Assembly: GCA_036287865.1 (NCBI GenBank)
Contig: CP126743.1
Location: forward strand, 1,550,001-1,614,000
DNA from: Fluviibacter phosphoraccumulans_A
GTDB lineage: Bacteria; Pseudomonadota; Gammaproteobacteria; Burkholderiales; Rhodocyclaceae
Direction: 5' to 3'
DNA: 64,000 nt
Position numbers and translations under genes: made by a program. Positions 26,047 to 35,325 of this stretch are shown here, in pieces (position 1 is the first letter of the stretch; each line of letters starts with the position of its first letter). The notes under the pieces are model-generated. The model was not told the DNA's origin, searched no databases, and was given only the letters and a program-made list of their open reading frames with translations.

Positions 26047-27918
26047 ATGAATCGCTATCCGCTCTGGAAATACATTGTCGTAGCAATCGCCCTCGTTATC
26101 GGCGTGCTCTACACCTTGCCCAACTTTTTTGGTGAAACGCCCGCCGTACAGGTGTCGCCAATTCGCGCCACACTGAAGTCTGATGACAAGCTCTTACAGC
26201 AAGTGACTGCGGCGCTCGATAAGAACGGGATATCCAGTGCCGGCGCTTTCCTGGATACAAACGGCGTAAAAGTCCGCCTGCCGGATACCGATACGCAGCT
26301 TAAAGCGCGTGATGTGCTGGAACATGCTTTCAACCCGAAAGCCGATGATGTCCAATACGTTGTGGCACTGAATCTACTCTCCGCCTCACCCAAATGGCTC
26401 ACGTCGATTCACGCCCTGCCGATGTATCTGGGTCTGGATCTGCGCGGTGGCGTGCACTTCCTGCTGCAAGTAGATCTGCAAGGCGCGCTGACCAAGCGTA
26501 TCGACGCAACCTCTGCCGACATCCGTACGCTGCTGCGTGACAAAAACATTCGTCATGCCGGCATCACCCGTGAAGACCAGCGCGTGGTGATTCGCTTCCG
26601 CGAAGCAGATTATCGCAATCAGACACGTGCCGCACTCGTTACCGGCCAACCAGACATCAATTTTGTAGAGCAAACCGTCAGCGGTGATGCGGCTCTTGTA
26701 GGCACCTTCAAGCCTGAAGCGATTAAACGCATTCAGGAGTTTGCCGTTAAACAGAACATCACCACCCTGCGTAACCGGATTAATGAACTGGGCGTAGCGG
26801 AACCGATCATCCAGCAATCAGGCCCTGATCGCATCGTTGTACAGCTACCGGGCGTACAGGACACCGCCAAGGCCAAAGACATCCTGGGCCGTACCGCCAC
26901 GCTGGAAATCCGCATGGTAGATGACACCCCGGGCGCGCTGGAATCGGCACTCAATGGCAATGTGCCTGCGACAGCCGAGCTCTACACCGAACGCGGTGGC
27001 AACCCGATCCTCGTTAAGAAAGTGGTCGTGCTCACGGGCGAGCGTTTGAACGATGCACAACCGGGCTTTGATAGTCAGACCCAAGAGCCAGCCGTGCATC
27101 TGACGCTCGACGCAGCCGGCTCACGCATTTTCCGCGACATCACCCGTGAAAACGTGGGCAAGCGCATGGCCATCCTGCTCATCGAAAAAGGCAAAGGCGA
27201 AGTGATTACCGCCCCGGTGATCCGTAGCGAAATTGGTGGCGGCAAGGTGCAGATTTCGGGCCGCATGACCACGGTAGAAGCCAATGAAACGTCGCTACTA
27301 TTGCGTGCCGGTTCGCTGGCTGCGCCAATGGATATCATCGAAGAACGTACCGTTGGCCCATCGCTGGGTGCCGAGAACATCTCGCGCGGCTTCCACGCCA
27401 CGCTGTGGGGCTTTGCGGCCATTGCCGTGTTCATGATCATCTACTACGGTATGTTCGGCGTGATCTCTGTGCTGGCACTGTCATCGAACCTGATGTTCCT
27501 GGTGGCTATTCTCTCGCTGCTTCAAGCCACACTGACCCTGCCAGGTATTGCCGCTATTGCGCTGGCGCTGGGTATGGCAATTGATGCCAACGTGCTGATT
27601 AACGAACGTATCCGTGAAGAGCTGCGTAACGGTTCAACACCACAAGCGGCCATTGCCGCGGGTTACGAGCGAGCTTTCGACACCATTCTCGACTCCAACA
27701 TCACCACCCTGATCGCTGGTCTGGCGTTGCTGATTTTTGGTTCAGGTCCGGTGCGTGGCTTTGCGGTCGTGCATTGTCTGGGCATTCTGACTTCGATCTT
27801 CAGCGCCGTGGTGGTTTCCCGCGCGCTGGTCAACATCATTTACGGCCGCCAGAAACGTCTGACCAAGATTTCGATTGGTCAGGTCTGGAAGCCCGAATCC
27901 AACCAACCTACTGCCTAA
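26047..27918 (+). CDS. secD: Protein translocase subunit SecD
   Basis: Inner-membrane RND-family component that uses proton flow to assist the late steps of Sec translocation. The 623 residues show TM1 (YIVVAIALVIGVLYTLPN), the P1 periplasmic head with LGLDLRGGVHFLLQVDL, and five C-terminal helices including GMAIDANVLINERIREELRNG with the conserved Asp of the proton path. It starts after the yajC hairpin and is 15 bases from secF. The frame is intact. Confidence 0.97.
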   Translation: MNRYPLWKYIVVAIALVIGVLYTLPNFFGETPAVQVSPIRATLKSDDKLLQQVTAALDKNGISSAGAFLDTNGVKVRLPDTDTQLKARDVLEHAFNPKADDVQYVVALNLLSASPKWLTSIHALPMYLGLDLRGGVHFLLQVDLQGALTKRIDATSADIRTLLRDKNIRHAGITREDQRVVIRFREADYRNQTRAALVTGQPDINFVEQTVSGDAALVGTFKPEAIKRIQEFAVKQNITTLRNRINELGVAEPIIQQSGPDRIVVQLPGVQDTAKAKDILGRTATLEIRMVDDTPGALESALNGNVPATAELYTERGGNPILVKKVVVLTGERLNDAQPGFDSQTQEPAVHLTLDAAGSRIFRDITRENVGKRMAILLIEKGKGEVITAPVIRSEIGGGKVQISGRMTTVEANETSLLLRAGSLAAPMDIIEERTVGPSLGAENISRGFHATLWGFAAIAVFMIIYYGMFGVISVLALSSNLMFLVAILSLLQATLTLPGIAAIALALGMAIDANVLINERIREELRNGSTPQAAIAAGYERAFDTILDSNITTLIAGLALLIFGSGPVRGFAVVHCLGILTSIFSAVVVSRALVNIIYGRQKRLTKISIGQVWKPESNQPTA

Positions 27919-27933
27919 GACGGAGCGACGATC

Positions 27934-28821
27934 ATGGAACTTTTCCGCATCCGCAAAGACATCCCCTTCATGCGCCATGCGCTAGTGTTCAACATCATTT
28001 CGTTGCTCACCTTCCTGCTGGCCGTATTTTTTCTGGCAACTCGTGGCCTGCACTTCTCGGTTGAGTTTACTGGCGGTACGCTGGTCGAAGTGCAGTACAA
28101 ACAGGCCGCTGATCTGGAAGCCATTCGTGGTGGGTTGGCTAAAGCCAACTTCCAGGACTATGCCGTTCAGAACTTTGGCTCCAGCCATGACGTACTGATC
28201 CGTCTGCCTTTGAAACCTTCACAAAGCACGGCCGCCATTGGTACCGGCGTAATGGAAGCACTGAATGCCAACGCGCCAGGCGCTCAACTGCAACGCGTGG
28301 AATTCGTTGGCCCACAGGTCGGTGAAGAACTGGCGCACGACGGTGGTCTGACATTGCTGCTGGTGATCATCGGCATCATGCTTTATCTGGCATTGCGCTT
28401 TGAGTGGCGTTTTGCCCTATCGGCCATTATCGCCAACCTGCATGACGTGATCATCATTCTGGGATTCTTCGCCTTCTTTCAGTGGGAGTTCTCACTACCC
28501 GTACTGGCTGCTGTTCTGGCTGTACTGGGCTACTCGGTGAACGAATCCGTGGTGGTCTTTGATCGCGTGCGCGAAACCTTCCGCAAGAAACGCGGCATGA
28601 CTACGCCGCAGATTCTGAATCACGCTATTACCAGCACCATCTCCCGTACCATCATCACCCACGGCGCCACAGAAATGATGGTGCTCTCGATGCTGGTGTT
28701 TGGTGGCGATGCCCTGCACTACTTTGCCCTGGCACTCACCATCGGCATTCTGTTCGGCATCTATTCATCCGTGCTGGTCGCCAGCCCGCTCGTGATGTGG
28801 CTGGGCGTATCCAAAGAATAG
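27934..28821 (+). CDS. secF: Protein translocase subunit SecF
   Basis: Partner of SecD, 295 residues. It has TM1 (ALVFNIISLLTFLLAVFFLATRG), the VEFTGGTLVEVQ start of the periplasmic domain, and the TM region LGYSVNESVVVFDRVRETFRKKRG matching the family signature. A CGGAGCG sequence precedes the ATG. Last gene of the queA-secF run, followed by a terminator hairpin. Confidence 0.97.
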   Translation: MELFRIRKDIPFMRHALVFNIISLLTFLLAVFFLATRGLHFSVEFTGGTLVEVQYKQAADLEAIRGGLAKANFQDYAVQNFGSSHDVLIRLPLKPSQSTAAIGTGVMEALNANAPGAQLQRVEFVGPQVGEELAHDGGLTLLLVIIGIMLYLALRFEWRFALSAIIANLHDVIIILGFFAFFQWEFSLPVLAAVLAVLGYSVNESVVVFDRVRETFRKKRGMTTPQILNHAITSTISRTIITHGATEMMVLSMLVFGGDALHYFALALTIGILFGIYSSVLVASPLVMWLGVSKE

Positions 28822-28899
28822 TTCATCAAACCTGTGAAGCGCGTTGAAACAGCGAACGAAGATGGGGCTTGCGTTTGATCTAAGCTGAATCACCATTTG

Positions 28900-28924
28900 A
28901 ACGCCACCTTCGGGTGGCGTTTTA
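28900..28924. terminator. Terminator hairpin between secF and the muramidase gene
   Basis: AACGCCACC TTCG GGTGGCGTT with a short T-run; located between convergent genes. Confidence 0.8.
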
Positions 28925-28927
28925 CTT

Positions 28928-29464
28928 TCAGGCTTCTGGCTGACTCAAAATCCGCGCGGTGTGAGCAACCTGATCTGCACGTTTACGCCAGCCCTCTCCG
29001 AAATGCACGTAGGTCGGCAGCATCCGATAAAAAGACTGCTGCCGAGCTTCGGTATAGGCTTCGATCAATTCGTGGAGGCTGTGTTCGGCCACATAGTCAT
29101 TTACGGCAGCAAGGGTCTTCGGGCCAACAGCGCCATCGGCAGGTACGCCGACGATTCTTTGTAGTAACCGTGCTGCCTGTGCGGGACCGCTATTTACCGC
29201 CGTATCAAAAACTGCTAAATCCAAGCCGTCCGACAATTCATCACAACGGCAGGCATTCCAATAACGTTTGCGATAGATTTCGGCCAAATGTTCATCGGGA
29301 ATGGCGCGTAATTCCTCATGCGAGACATCGCGTCCGAGGTAATTGGCGTAGGTTCTATGGATGACGCTTTTCATGGTGGCGCCCCCAGGATCGTTCGGAT
29401 GGTTAGCCCACCCGCCTTCATGCTTGAGGATATGTGCCAGCGCTTCCGGAAAATTACGTTCCAT
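28928..29464 (-). CDS. Glycoside hydrolase family 108-type muramidase
   Basis: Resembles GH108 N-acetylmuramidases (phage endolysin/secretion-activator type), which cleave peptidoglycan. The 178 residues have the N-terminal catalytic motif HILKHEGGWANHPNDPGGATM, whose Glu is the expected acid, and a C-terminal peptidoglycan-binding half (VFDTAVNSGPAQAARLLQRIVG with DGAVGPKTLAAVNDY). There is no signal peptide or membrane anchor, and no holin or other phage gene is next to it, so export and role are unclear. It may be a domesticated phage gene. It follows DUF2322 on the same strand after a 12-base gap. Confidence 0.85.
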   Translation of the reverse strand: MERNFPEALAHILKHEGGWANHPNDPGGATMKSVIHRTYANYLGRDVSHEELRAIPDEHLAEIYRKRYWNACRCDELSDGLDLAVFDTAVNSGPAQAARLLQRIVGVPADGAVGPKTLAAVNDYVAEHSLHELIEAYTEARQQSFYRMLPTYVHFGEGWRKRADQVAHTARILSQPEA

Positions 29465-29476
29465 GGCGCGGACTCT

Positions 29477-29824
29477 TTACATAGCCTTAAGCAGGCAGAT
29501 CTTCGACAACGGCAAAAACGTGTTTGACGCGAGCGTCTCCGCACCGTTTTCAGCAATCGCAAGCAAACGATCAATGTTCGGGTGCTTGCCCGGGTTAGTG
29601 CGCGCATCGGCTGTGTGTTCAGCAAATACTTCCAGGCCTTGCTTGGCCGCATCCACATTAATCGAACCCCAGACTTGCGCCAGGTGGTTATAAACCGTCA
29701 GCGACCCCTGACTACCGGATTTGTTTTCGATTATGCCGGCGAGGTTGCCTTCGCCGTCACGCAGTTCAATAGCGGCCAGGTGAGAGATGCCTGGTAGCTT
29801 TTTAAGATTATCTGAAAATGCCAT
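29477..29824 (-). CDS. DUF2322-family protein, altered C-terminus
   Basis: Small cytosolic protein matching DUF2322 of beta-proteobacteria, function unknown. It begins MAFSDNLKKLPGISHLAAIEL and contains VYNHLAQVWGSIN and AEHTADARTNPGKHPNIDRLL. After GAETL the present frame reads ASNTFLPLSKICLLKAM. One added base would instead give RVKHVFAVVEDLPA and a stop near 29486, which looks more natural, so a one-base deletion near 29525 is suspected. The core domain is complete. The gene lies 12 bases after purB. Confidence 0.7.
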   Translation of the reverse strand: MAFSDNLKKLPGISHLAAIELRDGEGNLAGIIENKSGSQGSLTVYNHLAQVWGSINVDAAKQGLEVFAEHTADARTNPGKHPNIDRLLAIAENGAETLASNTFLPLSKICLLKAM

Positions 29825-29836
29825 GTGCTTTATTCC

Positions 29837-31210
29837 TTAAATACGCTTGGCCAGTTCAGCAGCCTTACCGGTGTAATCCCAAGGGGTCAGTTCTAACAGT
29901 GCCTTCTTGGCTTCTGCCGGAATTTCCAGCGTGTTCACAAAGACTTGCATGCCTTCACGCGATACCCGCGTACCACGGGTCAGTTCTTTAAGTTTCTCGT
30001 ACGGGTTGGCAATACCAAAGCGACGCATCACAGTTTGAATCGGCTCAGCGAGCAGTTCCCAGTTAGCATCAAGGTCAGCCTTCATCAGATCCGCATTAAT
30101 TTCAAGCTTGCCCAGACCCTTCAGCAGCGAGTCGTAACCCAGCAGGGCATAACCCAGGCCCACGCCTATGTTACGAAGCACGGTGGAGTCGGTCAGGTCA
30201 CGCTGCCAGCGCGAGATCGGCAGCTTTTCTGCCAGGTGCTTGAGCAGGGCATTGGCCAGACCCAAATTACCTTCGGAGTTTTCAAAATCAATCGGGTTCA
30301 CCTTGTGCGGCATGGTCGACGAACCGACTTCACCAGCTTTGACCTTCTGCTTGAAGAAGCCCAACGAGATATAGCCCCAGACGTCGCGATCGAGATCGAT
30401 CAGGATGCCGTTGGCACGGGCAAAGGCATCAAACATTTCTGCCAGGCCATCGTGCGGTTCGATCTGGATGGTGTACGGGTTAAATACCAGACCCAGCGAT
30501 TCGACAAAGCGTTTGGCAAAACCTTCCCAGTCGTAGCCGGGATACGCGGCCAGGTGGGCGTTGTAGTTACCGACAGCGCCATTGATCTTACCCAGCAGTT
30601 CTGCTTGGGCAATACGGGCGCGCGCCCGTTGCATGCGATACGCCACGTTGGCCATTTCCTTGCCCATCGTAGAAGGCGTGGCTGGCTGACCATGGGTACG
30701 GCACATCATCGGCACGTCAGCATAAACATGCGCCATTTCCGCAAGCTTGGCGATGACTTTATCCAGCACCGGCAGCATGACTTCTTCACGCGCACCCTTA
30801 CACATCAGCGCGTGCGATAGGTTGTTGATGTCTTCCGATGTACAGGCAAAGTGAATGAATTCGCTGACCTTCGTCACCTCAGCATTCGCCTTGGTCTTGT
30901 CTTTGATCCAATATTCCAACGCCTTCACATCGTGATTGGTGGTGGCTTCAATGCCCTTCACTTCAGCGACATCGCTGGCGGTGAAGTTGTTCACCAGGCC
31001 ATCCAGTTCGGCAATCGTTGCTGGCGAGAATGCCGGGATTTCGGTGAAATGCGGATCGGCCGCCAGCGCCTTGAGCCATTCGATCTCAACCCGCAGACGG
31101 GCGTGAATCAGGCCGAATTCAGAGAAATGGGGGCGCAGCAGGTCAACCTTGACGGCATAACGACCATCGAGCGGCGAAAGAGCGGTCAAAGCACCGAGAC
31201 CATTAGACAT
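29837..31210 (-). CDS. purB: Adenylosuccinate lyase
   Basis: Catalyses two steps of purine synthesis: SAICAR to AICAR, and adenylosuccinate to AMP. The 457 residues begin MSNGLGALTALSPLDGRY; I chose 31210 because CAGGAG lies 7 bases upstream, not the longer frame to 31255. The fumarase/lyase signature GSSTMPHKVNPIDFENSEGN and the HGQPATPSTMGKEMAN segment identify the E. coli-type (long) enzyme. The frame is intact. Confidence 0.97.
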   Translation of the reverse strand: MSNGLGALTALSPLDGRYAVKVDLLRPHFSEFGLIHARLRVEIEWLKALAADPHFTEIPAFSPATIAELDGLVNNFTASDVAEVKGIEATTNHDVKALEYWIKDKTKANAEVTKVSEFIHFACTSEDINNLSHALMCKGAREEVMLPVLDKVIAKLAEMAHVYADVPMMCRTHGQPATPSTMGKEMANVAYRMQRARARIAQAELLGKINGAVGNYNAHLAAYPGYDWEGFAKRFVESLGLVFNPYTIQIEPHDGLAEMFDAFARANGILIDLDRDVWGYISLGFFKQKVKAGEVGSSTMPHKVNPIDFENSEGNLGLANALLKHLAEKLPISRWQRDLTDSTVLRNIGVGLGYALLGYDSLLKGLGKLEINADLMKADLDANWELLAEPIQTVMRRFGIANPYEKLKELTRGTRVSREGMQVFVNTLEIPAEAKKALLELTPWDYTGKAAELAKRI

Positions 31211-31341
31211 CTGAAACTCCTGAATACGGAAAAATCGGAAGGGCAATTTTACCACCCGTAGCCTCTGTTGATAGCGGGTCTGGGCGACACCAGCCGTTCG
31301 GTGTAGGGTACGGGATTCTTCTGTATGTTTTGAGAATAATT

Positions 31342-31953
31342 ATGAAACTACTTGGCACCCCCACCAGCCCCTATGTTCGTAAAGTTCAGCTCGTTCTTCT
31401 GGAAAAGCAGATTGCTCACGATTATCTGGTTGATGCACCGCGTGAACCGGGTAACCTAGTCGTTCGCGTTAATCCTCTGGGGCGCATTCCTGCGCTGATT
31501 CTCGATGATGAAACCTGCGTGTTCGACTCGCCGGTGATTGCTGAATATGTCGACAGCCTGAATGACACACCCGTACTTATCCCGCGTGGCGATGCCGTTG
31601 CCCGCATGCGGGTCAAACGCTGGGAGGCTCTGGCCGATGGCATCATGGATTCAACATTTGCGGTGCGCGGTGAACGACTCAGGCCGGAAGAAAAACAGGA
31701 GCCCGCCAACATCACCCTGCATAACAATGCGATCAGTCGTACGTTGGACTATGCAAGCGTGAGCCTCGGCGCAAACTCGTGGACACACGGCGAGATGCTT
31801 TCTTTAGGCGATCTGGCGCTCTTTAGCGCCCTCGTCTATCTGGATCTCCGTCAGCCAGAACGGGATTGGCGGTCGGCGCACACGAATCTGGCCAGCCTCT
31901 TCGACCAAATTGCCGCACGGCAGAGCGCAAAAATCTCGCTGGCCGCGCAGTAA
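31342..31953 (+). CDS. Glutathione S-transferase family protein
   Basis: The 203 residues have an N-terminal thioredoxin-like GST domain (MKLLGTPTSPYVRKVQLVLLE, the cis-Pro segment GRIPALILDDETCVFDSPVI with the GSH-binding Glu/Asp-Ser) and an all-helical C-terminal domain. The SPYVRKV active-site motif, with Ser as the likely catalytic residue, is like YibF/GstB-type enzymes. I start at ATG 31342; upstream TTG at 31330 lacks a ribosome site. Substrate unknown. It stands between purB and mnmA, divergent from the former. Confidence 0.88.
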   Translation: MKLLGTPTSPYVRKVQLVLLEKQIAHDYLVDAPREPGNLVVRVNPLGRIPALILDDETCVFDSPVIAEYVDSLNDTPVLIPRGDAVARMRVKRWEALADGIMDSTFAVRGERLRPEEKQEPANITLHNNAISRTLDYASVSLGANSWTHGEMLSLGDLALFSALVYLDLRQPERDWRSAHTNLASLFDQIAARQSAKISLAAQ

Positions 31954-31958
31954 TAAGA

Positions 31959-33131
31959 TTAGCCGGTGAGGGACTGCAAATCAGCAGTGCCCGCCGGGCG
32001 GCCGCCCATACGAGCCGATTCGATAATGCCGCCGCCTAAACAGACACGGCTTTCGTACATGACTAAAGATTGCCCTGGCGTCACGGCCCATTGCGGAGCC
32101 GCGAAACGAATCACGGCACGATGTTCATCAATCTGTTCGATCTCACACGCGGCATCCGGTGAACGATAGCGCGTCTTGGCAGTATAGACCCAGTGTTTAT
32201 GCGACGGCTCGCCGGCAATCCAGTTCATATCGGTAATAGTCACTTCATCGACCAGCAGTGCCGGGTGGTCATAGCCTGACACCACATAGAGCACATTCGT
32301 GGCCATATCTTTACGTGCCACATACCAGGCATCGTGTTCACCCGGTGTTTTATCGTGCCCCTGGTCGTTGCCTTTGATACCGCCGATGTGCAAGCCTTTG
32401 CGCTGGCCCAGGGTATGGAACGCCAATCCCTGATGCTTGCCCAGTAATTTTCCGGAATCCAGATCGCGGATTTCGCCGGGGTTTTGCGGTACATAGCGCT
32501 GCAGAAAATCATTAAACGGGCGTTCGCCAATAAAGCAGATACCGGTGGAGTCTTTCTTCTTGGCGACGGGCAAACCAGCAGCTTCGGCTTTGGCGCGCAC
32601 TTCCGGTTTAAGCCAGTTGGCCAGTGGGAACATGGCGGGGTTGAGTTGTGTCTGGCTGAGTCGGTAGAGGAAGTAGCTCTGATCCTTATTGCCGTCTTCG
32701 GCCTTGAGTAGCTGCCGCTTGCCATCAAAGTCCTGCACGCCTGCATAGTGGCCGGTGGCGATCGCGTCTGCACCCAGGCTAATGGCGTGATCAAGGAACG
32801 CGGCAAACTTGATTTCAGCGTTACACAACACGTCCGGATTAGGTGTCCTGCCTGCATTGTATTCCTGCAAAAAAGTGGTAAACACGCGGTCACGATATTC
32901 TTTGGCGAAGTTCACCACTTCCACATCAATACCCAGAATGTCGGTCACGCTCATCACGTCAATGAGGTCCTGGCGGGTACTGCAGTATTCATCCGTATCG
33001 TCGTCTTCCCAGTTCTTCATAAACAGGCCGATCACGTGATAGCCCTGCTCTTTAAGCAGCAGCGCTGCGACGGAAGAATCCACGCCGCCGGATAAACCGA
33101 CCACTACAGTTTTAATAGAAGAAGACGACAT
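31959..33131 (-). CDS. mnmA: tRNA-specific 2-thiouridylase
   Basis: Thiolates U34 of tRNA-Lys, -Glu and -Gln. The 390 residues show the PP-loop SGGVDSSVAALLL, the first catalytic Cys in NPDVLCNAEIKF, the second in GICFIGERPF, and the C-terminal beta domain. It is followed convergently by gst with 5 bases between stops. Upstream on the same strand are the exported protein and a Nudix gene, the latter a frequent neighbour of mnmA. The frame is intact. Confidence 0.97.
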   Translation of the reverse strand: MSSSSIKTVVVGLSGGVDSSVAALLLKEQGYHVIGLFMKNWEDDDTDEYCSTRQDLIDVMSVTDILGIDVEVVNFAKEYRDRVFTTFLQEYNAGRTPNPDVLCNAEIKFAAFLDHAISLGADAIATGHYAGVQDFDGKRQLLKAEDGNKDQSYFLYRLSQTQLNPAMFPLANWLKPEVRAKAEAAGLPVAKKKDSTGICFIGERPFNDFLQRYVPQNPGEIRDLDSGKLLGKHQGLAFHTLGQRKGLHIGGIKGNDQGHDKTPGEHDAWYVARKDMATNVLYVVSGYDHPALLVDEVTITDMNWIAGEPSHKHWVYTAKTRYRSPDAACEIEQIDEHRAVIRFAAPQWAVTPGQSLVMYESRVCLGGGIIESARMGGRPAGTADLQSLTG

Positions 33132-33142
33132 CAGAATATTCC

Positions 33143-33766
33143 TTAACGATCTGTTCGACTGGCCAATGGCCTAGCGGCAGTCATATGGTGTTGCGCATCC
33201 AAGGTGTAGAAACGATAGGCAGCCCATTCTCTCACGGGTGCCACGGGTGGCAAGCTGCCCTGTTCAACATCCCATGGATCTATGGTGTAAACGTGGCTAT
33301 CGCCATCGCCCGCATCGCCGGTTTCGACCAGCGTTGCACTGTAATGCGATGCCACCAATAATGTGCGATGTGCATACGGACCAACTTCATGCCAACGCAG
33401 CGCCTGCTTCTTTTGCAGCAAAGACAGCATATTGGCCGTGGTGGTTGAATGATCGATACAATCCATCCGGCCATTAACAGTTTCGTCCTCATCGTTACCA
33501 GGTTCGTCTGCACCGATTGGCGTTTGCTCGGCGGCTTTCACGTAAAATTTGCGCACGACTTCAGCGGCTGCCATACGTTCTTCTTCAGGCGTTTTTGCCT
33601 GATGCAGCGGTGCCAGAGTTTTCTTGAGCCAGCTATCCGGATAGACGACCGACACCTGCTTCAGACAGCCCCAGTTATAACAAACCACGACATAGCTTTC
33701 AGCGCAGGCGAGCCCGCTGGCAAGACACATGCCCAACATGACGCCCTTGTACCAAAGTCTCTGCAT
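33143..33766 (-). CDS. Exported protein with Cys/His/Asp signature, unknown function
   Basis: I do not recognise the family. From ATG 33766 the 207 residues begin with a signal peptide (MQRLWYKGVMLGMCLASGLACA, cleavage after Ala-Cys-Ala). The mature part has VVVCYNWGCLKQ (a possible disulfide pair), MDCIDHSTTTANMLSLLQ, PYAHRTLLVASHYSATLVE and DSHVYTIDPW. The order Cys ... His ... Asp in the last three resembles papain/transglutaminase-like hydrolases, but this is inference from spacing. The ATG overlaps the Nudix stop (TGATG), so the two are translationally coupled. It ends 11 bases before mnmA. Confidence 0.7.
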   Translation of the reverse strand: MQRLWYKGVMLGMCLASGLACAESYVVVCYNWGCLKQVSVVYPDSWLKKTLAPLHQAKTPEEERMAAAEVVRKFYVKAAEQTPIGADEPGNDEDETVNGRMDCIDHSTTTANMLSLLQKKQALRWHEVGPYAHRTLLVASHYSATLVETGDAGDGDSHVYTIDPWDVEQGSLPPVAPVREWAAYRFYTLDAQHHMTAARPLASRTDR

Positions 33767-34227
33767 CAACCGTAATGGGTAATAGTGCTGAGCGGCATGC
33801 GACGTCCTGCTAGCCAGTCTTCTACGCATTGCAGGACGAGTGGGCTACGATGACGATCTTGTGTGGCCTTCAACTCTTCGAGCGTCAGCCAATGCGCGGC
33901 GACAATGCCGTCATCAAGCGTTCGCCCGGCATCGACCTGATCTAACCGACAATCGAAGGCAAAACGTAGATACGTAATATCCCCCGCCGGCACTGTCCAC
34001 TGATATACCCCCACCAAGGCCTGTGGTGTGACATAGCAACCTGTTTCTTCCAGGGCCTCACGGGCGCAAGCGGCTACCAGGGATTCACCCTCGTCCATAT
34101 GGCCCGCGGGCTGATTGAATCGCAGCCCCGCAGATGTTTCTTCTTCAACGACCAGAAATCGCCCATCCCGCTCAACCAGAGCAGCAACAGTCACACTTGG
34201 TTTCCAGCGTACTTTATGTGTATTCAT
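33766..34227 (-). CDS. Nudix hydrolase (NudJ-like)
   Basis: Hydrolyses nucleoside-diphosphate-linked compounds. The 153 residues contain a perfect Nudix box G-x5-E-x7-REALEETG from Gly42 to Gly63. The N-terminal KPSVTVAALVERDGRFLVVEE and the QPAGHMDEGESL context resemble NudJ (thiamine-pyrophosphate/GTP phosphatase), which lies next to mnmA in many proteobacteria, here with one gene between. Substrate cannot be fixed from sequence. The frame is intact. Confidence 0.9.
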   Translation of the reverse strand: MNTHKVRWKPSVTVAALVERDGRFLVVEEETSAGLRFNQPAGHMDEGESLVAACAREALEETGCYVTPQALVGVYQWTVPAGDITYLRFAFDCRLDQVDAGRTLDDGIVAAHWLTLEELKATQDRHRSPLVLQCVEDWLAGRRMPLSTITHYG

Positions 34228-34378
34228 AATGCGTATTTTACCGAAAGCCCCTGCGTGTCGCCCAATGCGCGCTAAATGTAGCCGCCAACCTGATTTTGAG
34301 CCAGAAATCGGCTAAAATCATGCGATCTGGCCAATTGCTTGTGGCCCATTTGTGACGTTTGTTCAAAGGATTTACATC

Positions 34379-35299
34379 ATGTCGATGTCTGATCGCGACG
34401 GTTTTATCTGGCTAGACGGCAAGCTCGTGCCTTGGCGCGATGCCAACACCCACGTTCTGACCCACTCTCTGCATTACGGCATGAGCGTGTTTGAGGGTGT
34501 ACGTGCTTACGATACCGGTCGCGGCACATCGATTTTTCGTCTGCGGGATCACACCCGTCGATTGTTCAATTCGGCACACATCTTCCAGATGGAAGTGCCC
34601 TACGACGAAGACACCATTAACGAAGCACACAAGGAAGTGGTACGCGCCAACAAACTGGAAAGCGCCTACATTCGCCCACTGGTGTACTACGGTTCAGAAA
34701 AAATAGGCGCTTCGCCGAAGGGTGCCAAAGTGCACGTTGCCATCGGCGCCTGGCCTTGGGGTGCGTACCTGGGTGAAGACGGCCTGAAAAAAGGCATTCG
34801 CGTTAAGACTTCGTCATACACACGTCACCATGTAAACGTATCGATGGTGCGCGCCAAGGCGAGCGGCCACTACGTCAACTCGATTCTGGCCAACAACGAA
34901 GCCGTTGCTGATGGCTATGATGAAGCGCTGCTCCTCGATACCGAGGGTTATGTCTCTGAAGGTGCCGGTGAAAACCTGTTCATCATCAAGAGCGGCAAGG
35001 TGTATACACCCGAACTGTCGTCTTGCCTGGAAGGCATCACCCGCGATAGCGTTGTCACACTGGCCCGCGAGATGGGTATTTCGGTTGAAGAAAAGCGCAT
35101 CACCCGCGATGAAGTCTACTGTGCTGACGAGGCGTTCTTTACGGGCACTGCCGCTGAAGTGACGCCGATTCGTGAGCTCGACAACCGCAAAATCGGTATT
35201 GGTAGCCGCGGCCCGGTCACCGAACGCATCCAGTCTGCTTACTTCGATGCGGTGAATGGCCGTAGCCCGAAGCACGGAGACTGGCTGAGCTTTATCTGA
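34379..35299 (+). CDS. ilvE: Branched-chain amino-acid aminotransferase
   Basis: PLP enzyme for the last step of Ile, Val and Leu synthesis. The 306 residues start MSMSDRDGFIWLDGKLVPW at 34379 with AAGGA upstream. Motifs: HYGMSVFEGVRAY, VRAKASGHYVNSILA with the PLP-binding Lys, and EGYVSEGAGENLFI with LEGITRDSV. It works with ilvB, ilvH, ilvC and leuA elsewhere in the window. First gene of a run continuing with zf-CHCC and waaF. Confidence 0.96.
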   Translation: MSMSDRDGFIWLDGKLVPWRDANTHVLTHSLHYGMSVFEGVRAYDTGRGTSIFRLRDHTRRLFNSAHIFQMEVPYDEDTINEAHKEVVRANKLESAYIRPLVYYGSEKIGASPKGAKVHVAIGAWPWGAYLGEDGLKKGIRVKTSSYTRHHVNVSMVRAKASGHYVNSILANNEAVADGYDEALLLDTEGYVSEGAGENLFIIKSGKVYTPELSSCLEGITRDSVVTLAREMGISVEEKRITRDEVYCADEAFFTGTAAEVTPIRELDNRKIGIGSRGPVTERIQSAYFDAVNGRSPKHGDWLSFI

Positions 35300-35325
35300 T
35301 TCACTTCTTTTCCGAGGCAATTCTG

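Noticed and set aside
29945..30820. 291-residue plus-strand frame
   Set aside because: Antisense of purB, which is complete and well conserved.
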